Assembly (NCBI GenBank): GCA_037444305.1
Contig: JBBIMP010000056.1
Location: forward strand, 1-28,397
Direction: 5' to 3'
Length of the DNA stretch: 28,397 bases
Origin: JBBIMP01 sp037444305
GTDB lineage: Bacteria > Acidobacteriota > UBA6911
Shown: positions 1 to 7,040 of the stretch, piece by piece
How positions within the stretch are numbered: the first letter of the stretch is position 1
Layout: each line of letters starts with the position of its first letter
Made by a program: the position numbers and the translations under genes
Notes under the pieces: model-generated
Told to the model about the DNA's origin: nothing
Seen by the model: the letters and a program-made list of their open reading frames with translations, nothing else
Database searches by the model: none

Positions 1-106
1 GGCTCAATCCCGGCATTCGCCGACAACCCAGGGCTTACGCCCTGGGCTTTCCTGTCGGACCCTTTCAGGGTCCTCGATTCCTTATTTAAGCGCCATTCGC
101 GCCTGT
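1..106. repeat. Palindromic intergenic repeat, copy A (partial)
   Basis: This is the edge of a compound palindromic repeat. Bases 27-103 match 21957-22033 in direct orientation with one mismatch. Bases 1-52 match the reverse complement of about 21839-21890 with two mismatches. It contains the hairpin CCCAGGGC-TTAC-GCCCTGGG at 28-47. The right end overlaps the last codons of thiL (stop at 82-84), so the repeat supplies the ThiL C-terminus. The left end is cut by the window edge. Confidence 0.85.
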
Positions 107-1122
107 CCCCGAATTTCCCGAATTCGGAAGTGATCGAAGCCCAGGCGTTGGAGCGGTTGCGGATCCAGGTCGGGTGCCTCTATGAGCACGACATCCCTGG
201 CCTCCGTAAGTTTGCCGATGGGGGTGATCGGGGGCAGCGCTTCCGGGTAGCGCCGCCGCAATGCCGCCTCATTGCGGGGCGAGACCGCAAACAGCAGCTC
301 GAAGTCCTCGCCGCCGTGCAGCGCCAGCCGCAGCGGATCGCAGTTCCATTTGCCCGCCTGCGGAAACACCGGCAGGCGCGACGCGTGGACTTCCGCGCCG
401 GTGCCGCTCGCTTCGCACAGGCGGGGCAGATCCATCGACAGGCCGTCGCTGAGATCCATCATCGCGCGCACGAGCCCGCTCTGCGCCAGCCACAGCCCGG
501 CCTCGCACCGGGGCTGCGGCATCCTGTGCTTCTTCAGCGCTTCTCTTTTCGCCGCGCCGCCCCCGCGCTTGTGCCCCATCCGAAGCAGCTCCAGCCCCGC
601 GGCCGATTTGCCGAGGACTCCCGTCACGTAAAGTGCATCGCCGGGCCGGCCGCCTGAGCGAAGCACCACTTTCCTCCGCAGCGTTTCACCGAACGCACAG
701 ATTGTCACCTGCACCCCACTCAGGGAGCGCGACAGGTCGCCGCCGATCAGTACAGCCCCGCACAAATCGGCGAGACGCGTCATTCCGGCGTAGAACGATT
801 CGATCCAGCTCATGGATATTTCAGCGGGAAGAGCGAGCGCGACCGTGTAGAGCCGCGGCCTGGCCCCCATCGCCGCCAGGTCGCTCAGGTTCGCGGCGAG
901 AGCCTTGTGCCCCAGTTCGGCCGGAGTCAGCCAGTCCGGACGAAAGTCAATTTCCTCCAGCAGCATGTCGGTCGTCACGACCCACAGCTCCTTCGCGCCT
1001 CTCGGGCAGAAGACCGCAGCATCGTCCCCGATCCCCTGCTTCACAGAGAAAGCCCCTGCGGAAAAGCGCTCTCTCAGAGAGCGAACAATTTCATCTTCGC
1101 CGGGCACGGTGAATTTCTCCAT
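82..1122 (-). CDS. thiL: Thiamine-monophosphate kinase ThiL
   Basis: ThiL phosphorylates thiamine monophosphate to thiamine diphosphate with ATP, the last step of cofactor synthesis, in the cytoplasm. The 346-residue product has the usual family length. It shows the nucleotide/Mg motif GIGDDAAV near residue 32, TTDMLLEEIDF, the helix HKALAANLSDLAAMGARP, GGDLSRS, MDLSDGLSMDLPRL and the late GGEDFELLF motif. The ATG at 1122 follows AAGGAG with no spacing. A TTG at 1140, overlapping the lon stop by 8 bases, is the alternative start, so the first six residues are uncertain. It lies directly behind lon and is probably co-transcribed and translationally coupled. The last residues (RGQARMALK) are encoded by the intergenic repeat at 1-106 and probably differ from relatives. 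Confidence 0.93.
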   Translation of the reverse strand: MEKFTVPGEDEIVRSLRERFSAGAFSVKQGIGDDAAVFCPRGAKELWVVTTDMLLEEIDFRPDWLTPAELGHKALAANLSDLAAMGARPRLYTVALALPAEISMSWIESFYAGMTRLADLCGAVLIGGDLSRSLSGVQVTICAFGETLRRKVVLRSGGRPGDALYVTGVLGKSAAGLELLRMGHKRGGGAAKREALKKHRMPQPRCEAGLWLAQSGLVRAMMDLSDGLSMDLPRLCEASGTGAEVHASRLPVFPQAGKWNCDPLRLALHGGEDFELLFAVSPRNEAALRRRYPEALPPITPIGKLTEARDVVLIEAPDLDPQPLQRLGFDHFRIREIRGQARMALK

Positions 1123-1132
1123 CTCCTTGCCG

Positions 1133-3511
1133 CTAGCCAAGGACGCTCTTGAGTACGGCGGGCATGCGGTCGACCAGTATGACCTTCATATCTTTCCTCA
1201 ATTCGCGGGGCACCTCCTGGAGGTCCTTCTTGTTGGCCCTTGGCAGAAGCACCGTCTTGATCTGGCCCCTGTGGGCGGCGAGGACCTTCTCTTTGATCCC
1301 CCCCACCGGCAGGATGTCGCCCCGCAGCGTTATCTCGCCTGTCATCGCCATGGTCCGGTCCACGGGCCTCGAAGTGCAGGCCGAGAGCAGGGCCGCGGCG
1401 AGCGCTATGCCCGCCGAGGGTCCGTCTTTGGGAATGGCGCCGGCCGGTATGTGTATGTGGAAATCGCGCGACGAGAAAAAGTCCTCCTGGAGGCCGTACT
1501 CGGCCGCGTGCGCCCGGGCGTAGCTCAGCGCCGCCTGCGCCGATTCCTTCATGACGTTGCCGAGGTGGCCCGTCAGGATCAGCCGCCCCTTGCCGGTCAT
1601 GGCCTGCGCCTCGATGTAGAGCAGCTCTCCACCCACGGGCGTCCACGCCAGCCCCGTGGCCACGCCCACGCGGTCGCTCTGCAGCCGCTCTTCGGGAAGG
1701 ATCCGGGGGCTCCCCAGCATCTTGTGCAGCCGGGTCCGTGTGAGCGCAACCTTGCGCCGGTTTCCCATGGCAAAATTCACGGCCACTTTCCGGCAGATCG
1801 AGCCGATTTCCCTCTCCAGGTTGCGCAGGCCCGCCTCGCGCGTGTAGCCGCGAATGATGTCGCGCAGCACGGGGTCGGGAAAAGCGACCGCGTCCTTCTT
1901 CAAGCCGTGCGCCTCCAGCTGGCGGGGGACCAGATGCCTTTTCGCGATCTCCAGCTTCTCATTCTCGGTATAGCCGGAAAGCCTGATCACCTCCATCCGG
2001 TCGCGGAAGGCCGGCTGAATCGTGTCCAGGATGTTGGCCGTGGTGATGAAGAGGACCTTGGAGAGATCGAAGGGCACTCCAAGGTAGTTGTCCCGGAAGG
2101 AGAAGTTCTGTTCGGGATCCAGCACTTCCAGGAGCGCGGACGACGGGTCTCCCCGGAAATCCGCACCGATCTTGTCGACCTCGTCCATCATGAAAACCGG
2201 GTTGATCGAGCCGGCCTGGTGAATTCCCTGGATGATCCTGCCCGGCATCGCCCCGATGTACGTGCGCCGGTGGCCGCGGATCTCCGCCTCGTCGTGCACG
2301 CCGCCCAAGCTCAGACGGACAAACTTGCGGTCGAGCGCGCGGGCGATCGACCGGCCCAGGGAGGTTTTCCCGGTGCCCGGGGGGCCGACGAAGCAGAGGA
2401 TCGGCCCCTTGCTGTCTTCCTTGAGCTTGCGGACCGCCAGGTGTTCGACGATCCTCTCCTTGATCTTCTCGAGGCCGTAGTGGTCTTCGTTCAGGATCTT
2501 GCGGGCCTTGCGCAGGTTGAGATTGTCCTCCGTCTCGACGCTCCAGGGGATGCTCACCATCCAGTCCAGGTAGGTGCGGACCATGGCCGTTTCCGCGCTG
2601 TCGGGATTCATCTTCTCCAGGCGGCCCACCTGCCGGTTGAACTCCTCCCTTGCCTCCTTGGGCAGGCCGATTTCCTCGGCCTTCCGGATGTAGCGCTGCA
2701 CCTCCTCGGCCAGTTCGTTCGCGTGCCCGAGCTCGCTCTGGATCGCCTTCAGCTGCTGGCGCAGGTAGTATTCCCGCTGCCCCTTTTCCATTTCGTCCTT
2801 GGCCTGGATGTTGATCTGCTGCTGCACCGTGAGGATTTCGATCTCGCGCGTGAGAAACTCCAGGACCTTACGGAGGCGCTTGGACGGATTGATGATCGAG
2901 AGCACCTCCTGCGCCTCCTCCAGCTTGAGCGAAAGGTTGGAGGCGGCAAGGTCCGCCAGCCTGCCCGGTTCCTTTATAGTGGCCGCCACGGCCAGGATTT
3001 CCTGGGATACGTTTTTTCCCAGCGTGGATGCTCGTTCCAGGGCCGCGAGGACGTTACGGTTGAGCGCTTCGAGCTGAACGGCCTTCATGTCCGGCTCGGG
3101 CTCGTGCAATACCTTGATTTCAGCCTGAAGGTACTGCAGATCCTCGCGCCAGCGCTTCACCTTTGCCCTCGTCATGCCCTGGACCAGCACACGGACGTTC
3201 TGATCCGGCATTTTCAGCATCCGGATCACGACTCCCACCGTCCCGAGGTTGTACAACTGCTCGGCGCCGGGAGTCTCCGCCGCCTGGTCGCGGACGGTCA
3301 CCAGGAGAACCATGCGGTTCCGGGTGAGCGCCTGATCCACCGCGTGAATGGACCGCGGATTGGAAACGAGAAGGGGCACGATCATGAAGGGAAAGGTCAC
3401 AACATCCCGCAACGGAACCACGGGCAGAACTTCGGGAATCTGCACCTGCTCCTCCGGCCCCACCGGCTCATCCAGAATCTTCGGTTTGTCCTTTGCTTGC
3501 ACCGTTGCCAT
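1133..3511 (-). CDS. lon: ATP-dependent Lon protease
   Basis: Lon is a cytoplasmic hexameric AAA+ serine protease that degrades misfolded and regulatory proteins. The 792-residue product has the complete LonA layout. A Lon-N substrate domain (about 25-220, beginning LPVVPLRDVV) is followed by a coiled-coil linker and an AAA+ module with Walker A GPPGTGKT (about 376-383) and Walker B VFMMDE (about 440). The protease domain carries the catalytic Ser in KDGPSAG (about 699) and Lys in GGIKEK (about 740). The ATG at 3511 has AGGA five bases upstream. An in-frame GTG at 3532 lacks a ribosome binding site. It is 52 bases after the small heat-shock gene, fitting a protein quality control unit. Nothing essential is missing. 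Confidence 0.97.
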   Translation of the reverse strand: MATVQAKDKPKILDEPVGPEEQVQIPEVLPVVPLRDVVTFPFMIVPLLVSNPRSIHAVDQALTRNRMVLLVTVRDQAAETPGAEQLYNLGTVGVVIRMLKMPDQNVRVLVQGMTRAKVKRWREDLQYLQAEIKVLHEPEPDMKAVQLEALNRNVLAALERASTLGKNVSQEILAVAATIKEPGRLADLAASNLSLKLEEAQEVLSIINPSKRLRKVLEFLTREIEILTVQQQINIQAKDEMEKGQREYYLRQQLKAIQSELGHANELAEEVQRYIRKAEEIGLPKEAREEFNRQVGRLEKMNPDSAETAMVRTYLDWMVSIPWSVETEDNLNLRKARKILNEDHYGLEKIKERIVEHLAVRKLKEDSKGPILCFVGPPGTGKTSLGRSIARALDRKFVRLSLGGVHDEAEIRGHRRTYIGAMPGRIIQGIHQAGSINPVFMMDEVDKIGADFRGDPSSALLEVLDPEQNFSFRDNYLGVPFDLSKVLFITTANILDTIQPAFRDRMEVIRLSGYTENEKLEIAKRHLVPRQLEAHGLKKDAVAFPDPVLRDIIRGYTREAGLRNLEREIGSICRKVAVNFAMGNRRKVALTRTRLHKMLGSPRILPEERLQSDRVGVATGLAWTPVGGELLYIEAQAMTGKGRLILTGHLGNVMKESAQAALSYARAHAAEYGLQEDFFSSRDFHIHIPAGAIPKDGPSAGIALAAALLSACTSRPVDRTMAMTGEITLRGDILPVGGIKEKVLAAHRGQIKTVLLPRANKKDLQEVPRELRKDMKVILVDRMPAVLKSVLG

Positions 3512-3563
3512 AGGAGTCCTGGGTCCTTTCACCTGTATCGATAGGAGTGCCGGTTCATATGTT

Positions 3564-4016
3564 TCATTCGCCGCCTCCGCCCTTCTTTTCTATGGGGATC
3601 TCAAACATCTGTCCGCGGCGGTCGCTGCGCTTGGGAATCTCAACCGTCAAAATGCCGTTCTCCAGACGGGCGCGGGCTTTCTGCACGTCGACTACTCTTT
3701 CGATCGCAATCTGCCGGTCGAACTTGCCGTATCTTCGCTCCATGCACAGGTAGCAGCGCACTCGCTCAACGCCGGCCGGCTCGCGCTTGAGTCCGCGGAT
3801 CCGCAGGATTCCGTCCTGCATCATCACCTGGATTTCCTCCACGGCCACGCCGGGGAGCTCGGCGCGCACCTTTACCGCGTCGGGCGTTTCGCTGACATCC
3901 ACCCTCGGCGTCCACCCCAGGGATAGCCGGTCGATGAGTTCCTCTGCTTCCAGCAGCAGGCTGGCGGATGGGGTCTCCAGGGGCTTCTGGGAGGGGTTTC
4001 GTTTCGACTTCGGCAT
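3564..4016 (-). CDS. Small heat-shock protein, Hsp20 family
   Basis: This is an alpha-crystallin-type holdase that binds unfolding proteins without ATP. The 150-residue product has an N-terminal arm, a crystallin domain of about 45-140 starting at PRVDVSETPDAVKVRAELPG, the family signature ENGILTVEIPK, and a C-terminal IPI oligomerisation motif (FEIPIEKK) followed by a glycine-rich tail. I chose ATG 4016 (PKSKRNPS next) because GGGGAG lies four bases upstream. A GTG at 4028 would add four residues. It sits between nrdR (54 bases) and lon, so it is likely transcribed with both. I saw no CIRCE or clear heat-shock operator in the short gaps. Confidence 0.93.
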   Translation of the reverse strand: MPKSKRNPSQKPLETPSASLLLEAEELIDRLSLGWTPRVDVSETPDAVKVRAELPGVAVEEIQVMMQDGILRIRGLKREPAGVERVRCYLCMERRYGKFDRQIAIERVVDVQKARARLENGILTVEIPKRSDRRGQMFEIPIEKKGGGGE

Positions 4017-4070
4017 GGCACTCCCCACCGACGGGGCGCCGCCCGGCAGCTTCGCTTCAGGCGGATCCCG

Positions 4071-4529
4071 TCACTGTTTTTTTTCAAACAGGTCGTTGAT
4101 CTCGGTCATGAACTCGGTCACCTCCTCGAACTCCATGTAGACCGAGGCGAAGCGGAGATAGGCGACCTTGTCGAGATGCCGCAATTCGGACAGCAGGAGT
4201 TTGCCGATGACCACGGTTTCGAGTTCGCGTTCGGGGCTCTCCTGAACCTGCTGTTCCACCCGGTCGACGATCTTCTCCAGCTGCGTGAGGCTCACCGGGC
4301 GCTTCTCGCAGGCCTTCATCAGGCCGCTCAGGACTTTGCTGCGGTCGAATTTTTCGCGGCCGCCGTCTTTTTTGACAACCATGTGCGGGATCTCGTCGAT
4401 CCGCTCGTAGCTCGTGAAGCGGTTGGAGCAGTTGAGGCACTGCCGGCGGCGGCGGATGGAGTCGCCGTCGCGGCTCTCCCGCGAATCGACCACGCGATCC
4501 TTCAAATGCCCGCAGTAGGGACACTTCAT
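4071..4529 (-). CDS. nrdR: Transcriptional repressor NrdR
   Basis: NrdR is a nucleotide-sensing repressor of ribonucleotide reductase genes. The 152-residue product has the typical length. An N-terminal zinc ribbon holds Cys3, Cys6, Cys31 and Cys34 around the arginine-rich segment SIRRRRQCLNC. An ATP-cone domain follows at about 46-136, starting IPHMVVKKDGGREKFDRSK. An open frame extends 90 codons further upstream, but family proteins begin exactly at MKCPYC, so ATG 4529 is the start. It is the first gene of the minus-strand cluster nrdR-hsp20-lon-thiL and has a promoter-like sequence about 90 bases upstream. No ribonucleotide reductase gene is in the window. Confidence 0.96.
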   Translation of the reverse strand: MKCPYCGHLKDRVVDSRESRDGDSIRRRRQCLNCSNRFTSYERIDEIPHMVVKKDGGREKFDRSKVLSGLMKACEKRPVSLTQLEKIVDRVEQQVQESPERELETVVIGKLLLSELRHLDKVAYLRFASVYMEFEEVTEFMTEINDLFEKKQ

Positions 4530-4617
4530 ATCGGCCTGAACCCCGGCTGGAGATCTTGCAGCGCCTTGGGCGGTGACGCATTGCACCCACAAACCTGAGA
4601 TTCCAAAGACCTTACGA

Positions 4618-4645
4618 ATTAATAGGAATTCCATGGAAAGGTCAA
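4618..4645 (-). promoter_or_regulatory. Candidate sigma70 promoter for nrdR-hsp20-lon-thiL
   Basis: Reading the minus strand, TTGACC (4645-4640) is followed after 15-16 bases by TATTAAT (4624-4618). Transcription would start near 4610, giving a leader of about 80 bases before nrdR. The -35 element is strong but the spacer is a little short. Confidence 0.45.
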
Positions 4646-4821
4646 GCGAAATAATCCTGGCCAGGCCCCTCAGCCGCGTTCGAGCGGGCAGGATGCAAGG
4701 CTTTGTTGCGTTAAGCCCGCCCAAGTAGCAGAATACGCCCATGCGAAGCCGGAGCCCGTCCCCGCCGCAGCAGCATGGCTCCAGGACAGCGAATCCCAAG
4801 GTCGTCGAATCGGGCTTTTAT

Positions 4822-4848
4822 TGAACTTTGCAGGCTCCTGTTTCGTTT
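4822..4848 (+). promoter_or_regulatory. Candidate ECF-type promoter of the sigma/anti-sigma operon
   Basis: TGAAC (4822-4826), then 17 bases, then CGTTT (4844-4848) resembles the GAAC-N16/17-CGT pattern of many ECF sigma factor targets. It lies about 40 bases before the chosen GTG start, as expected for an autoregulated sigma gene. This is a pattern match only. Confidence 0.35.
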
Positions 4849-4886
4849 GGCTAGTTGGAAACAGAATAGAAGACAAGGAGTTGCGG

Positions 4887-5465
4887 GTGCTCTCGGGCGA
4901 CACCAAACTTGTAGAGCGCTGTCTTCAGGGAGACGATGTCGCCTGGGAGACGATTGTGAAGACGTACGGTAAGCGCATCTACAACCTGAGCTACCGGTAC
5001 ACGAACCGCCGCGCGGAGGCGGAGGATCTCACGCAGGAGATATTCATCCGAGTCTTTCAGAACCTCAAGAGCTTCCGCTCCGAAGCGGGAAGTTTTCAGA
5101 ACTGGGTGCTGAGAGTGGGACGCAACCTGATCATCGATCACTACCGCCAGACGCGACGGTACCAGCCGGCAGGGGGAACGGAAGAGATGGAAAAGATGCA
5201 CCTCCCGGATCAGAAGGTGCCGAATCCGCTGCGTGCCGCCGAGCAGGATGAGGCCGCCCAATTCCTCAGGGACGGCCTGCAGACGCTCCCCCCCGAGCTT
5301 AAGGAGGCCGTGATCCTCCGGGATCTCGAGGGGCTGGCATACATGGAAATCGCCGCCCTCCTCGCCATACCCGAGGGGACGGTAAAGAGCCGGATCAACC
5401 GCGGGCGGATCGAGTTGGCCAGGCTGCTGACGAAACGCCGCGACCGGCAGGAGATGCAGGCATAG
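4887..5465 (+). CDS. ECF-family RNA polymerase sigma factor (RpoE-like)
   Basis: This sigma factor directs RNA polymerase to stress promoters and is normally held by the neighbouring anti-sigma factor. The 192-residue product has region 2 (YGKRIYNLSYRYTNRRAEAEDLTQEIFIRVF, then SFQNWVLRVGRNLIIDHYRQ) and region 4 (LPPELKEAVILRDLEGLAYMEIAALL with the helix-turn-helix PEGTVKSRINRGR), joined by a short linker. The GTG at 4887 has AAGGAG six bases upstream. A TTG at 4821 would add 22 residues but has no ribosome site. The anti-sigma gene begins 11 bases downstream. It heads the envelope-protein operon reaching 9525 and probably controls it. The exact ECF group cannot be assigned by eye. Confidence 0.93.
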   Translation: MLSGDTKLVERCLQGDDVAWETIVKTYGKRIYNLSYRYTNRRAEAEDLTQEIFIRVFQNLKSFRSEAGSFQNWVLRVGRNLIIDHYRQTRRYQPAGGTEEMEKMHLPDQKVPNPLRAAEQDEAAQFLRDGLQTLPPELKEAVILRDLEGLAYMEIAALLAIPEGTVKSRINRGRIELARLLTKRRDRQEMQA

Positions 5466-5476
5466 GGGGGGTACGC

Positions 5477-6109
5477 ATGAATTGCCAAGGTTGTGAATCC
5501 CGGTTGAGCGACTACCTGGAGCGGGGCCTGTCCGTCGAAGAAATGACCCGCGTGGCGGAGCACCTGAACGGCTGCGCCGCCTGCGCCTCGCTCCTGGAGG
5601 GGATGCGCTCCGTCGTGGCCGCGTGCCGGGCGTTTCCCGCCCACGATCCCGGAGTCGAACTCCTGGACCGCATCCTGCTGCGAACGACCGGCCGCCCGCG
5701 AACACGCTCCCTGAGGGAACACTTCGACCTGTACGTCCGCCAGCCTCTGCTGACGCCGCGTTTCGCGATGGGCACCGCCCTGGCGGCGGTCTCGCTCATC
5801 CTCGTCGTCAGCCTGATGCTGCCCCGCATGTCTGCGGTCGCTTCCGCCCTGTCCCCGCGGGAGGTGCTGCGGCAGATGGACGTCGGCGTGCAGCGGGTTT
5901 ACGGCGAGGGCTTGCGGCTCTACGACAGGGCGAGCGCGCTGCGGGCGCAGTTCGCGTTTTTCAGGGACAACGTTTTCAACCGGCTGGGTTTCATGATCGA
6001 GAAGCTGGATACGCCGGCTGAAGTGAATCAGCAGCCCGGGGATGCCGGGGGGCAGGAGAAGGAGAAAGCCCCCGGGCAGAAGAGCAGCCTCCTGTTGTTG
6101 CCGGCATAA
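5477..6109 (+). CDS. Anti-sigma factor with zinc-finger (zf-HC2) domain and one membrane segment
   Basis: This predicted inner-membrane anti-sigma factor sequesters the upstream ECF sigma factor. The 210-residue product begins with the ZAS zinc-binding module, with Cys3, Cys6 and the HLNGCAAC motif (His29, Cys33, Cys36). A basic juxtamembrane stretch leads to one membrane helix at about 96-115 (FAMGTALAAVSLILVVSLML). The following outer part has a helical segment and a charged, Gln/Gly-rich tail ending in LLLLPA. Translation starts at ATG 5477 behind a G-rich site, 11 bases after the sigma stop. Release could be by regulated proteolysis or zinc-linked conformational change; the sequence does not tell which. 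Confidence 0.88.
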   Translation: MNCQGCESRLSDYLERGLSVEEMTRVAEHLNGCAACASLLEGMRSVVAACRAFPAHDPGVELLDRILLRTTGRPRTRSLREHFDLYVRQPLLTPRFAMGTALAAVSLILVVSLMLPRMSAVASALSPREVLRQMDVGVQRVYGEGLRLYDRASALRAQFAFFRDNVFNRLGFMIEKLDTPAEVNQQPGDAGGQEKEKAPGQKSSLLLLPA

Positions 6110-6152
6110 GAGGGGGCGTGCGCCACAACATTGCCGATAAAGGAGAACTCAC

Positions 6153-6818
6153 ATGAAATGCTCGTACCATCCCTCGGACGAAGCGCGGGAGCTCTGCACC
6201 ATGTGCAACAAGTCGCTCTGCGCCGTCTGCTCCCACCAGATCAAAGGGAAGGTGTACTGCGAGGAATGCCTGGTGCGTGGCGCGGAGTGGGCCGCATCCA
6301 TGAGAAATCTCAAGATCCCCGCGGACTCCCCCAAGAGAGCGGCGCTCTGTTCTCTGATCCCCGGCATGGGCGCCGTGTACAACAACGAATACATGAAGGC
6401 CCTCACCTACTTCGCCGTCTTTGCCGCCCTGGTCATCATGGGCGACCGCATCGACGGGGTCTTCGGCTTCGGCGCGTTTGCGTTCCTGGTCTTCACGATC
6501 TTCGACTCGTATCGGACGGCGGAGACCAACGCGCTCGCCCGACTGGAGGCGAAAAAACCGGTCGAGGAGCCCGACCGGGACCGGACCGTCGTCGCCTGGG
6601 GTATCTTCCTGATCGTTCTCGGCGTCGTCTTCCTGCTGCAGAACATCATCCCCTACTACTTCCTCAACAAGCTCTGGCCGGTAGTGTTCATCGCCCTCGG
6701 CGGATACCTCATCTTCTATGCGATCCGGAAGCGGGACGAGCGCTCGAAAGGGAGCGCCGGGATGAGCGGAGGCTCCGGTGACTATCTTTATCCGGGCAAG
6801 GAGAGGGGTGAACTGTGA
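6153..6818 (+). CDS. B-box zinc-finger membrane protein with C-terminal LiaI/LiaF-type membrane region
   Basis: The function is unknown; it is probably a membrane component of the sigma-controlled envelope module. The 221-residue product starts with a B-box-like zinc finger (Cys3, His6, Cys15, Cys18, Cys23, Cys26, His28, Cys36, Cys39). A LIPGMGAVYNNEYMKAL motif follows, typical of small TM2-like membrane proteins, then two helices at about 84-115. A charged linker leads to two more helices at about 145-190 with the LiaI-LiaF-TM pattern (FLIVLGVVFLLQNI, then KLWPVVFIALGGYLIFY). AGGAGA precedes ATG 6153. The next gene starts inside its stop codon (GTGA overlap), so they are coupled. Confidence 0.82.
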   Translation: MKCSYHPSDEARELCTMCNKSLCAVCSHQIKGKVYCEECLVRGAEWAASMRNLKIPADSPKRAALCSLIPGMGAVYNNEYMKALTYFAVFAALVIMGDRIDGVFGFGAFAFLVFTIFDSYRTAETNALARLEAKKPVEEPDRDRTVVAWGIFLIVLGVVFLLQNIIPYYFLNKLWPVVFIALGGYLIFYAIRKRDERSKGSAGMSGGSGDYLYPGKERGEL

Positions 6819-7036
6819 GCAACGGCCGCCGAAGCGGAGCCTTGACCGCGGGCTTCGTCCTCATCGCGATCGGAATCATTTTTCTGCTCGAGAACTTCTA
6901 TGTGCCTTTCTCGGCCTGGCGGCTGCTGATGAAATACTGGCCGCTGATTCTGGTCTTCGTGGGGGTGAAAAAACTGGTCCAATACTTCACCTGGAAGGAA
7001 ACCCCGCCCATTCCCGGTGCGGAATCCAAGGAGTAA
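6815..7036 (+). CDS. Small LiaI-LiaF-TM (DUF5668-like) membrane protein
   Basis: This 73-residue protein is essentially two membrane helices: GFVLIAIGIIFLLENFYV (about 13-30) and LLMKYWPLILVFVGVKKLVQYF (about 37-58). The signature helix-YWP-helix occurs in LiaI, LiaF and related phage-shock or envelope-stress proteins. The GTG start overlaps the previous stop by four bases, and the next gene starts four bases after its stop. It probably partners the two flanking proteins, which carry the same helix pair. Precise function is not known. Confidence 0.78.
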   Translation: MSNGRRSGALTAGFVLIAIGIIFLLENFYVPFSAWRLLMKYWPLILVFVGVKKLVQYFTWKETPPIPGAESKE

Positions 7037-7040
7037 ATTT

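Larger units (their letters stand above)
4530..4886. other. Divergent intergenic region between nrdR and the sigma factor gene
   Basis: This 357-base stretch separates divergent nrdR and ECF sigma genes. Short open frames that cross it resemble no known protein. It holds a sigma70-like promoter facing nrdR (4618-4645), an ECF-type promoter candidate facing the sigma gene (4822-4848), and the AAGGAG ribosome site at 4875-4880. I saw nothing definite at 4650-4815. Confidence 0.6.

Noticed and set aside
905..3544. 879-codon open frame on the plus strand
   Set aside because: It is antisense to lon and shows no recognisable domains; long antisense frames are expected in GC-rich coding DNA.
4530..4799. 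90-residue N-terminal extension of NrdR
   Set aside because: The family starts at the zinc ribbon MKCPYC, and the extension covers the promoter region.
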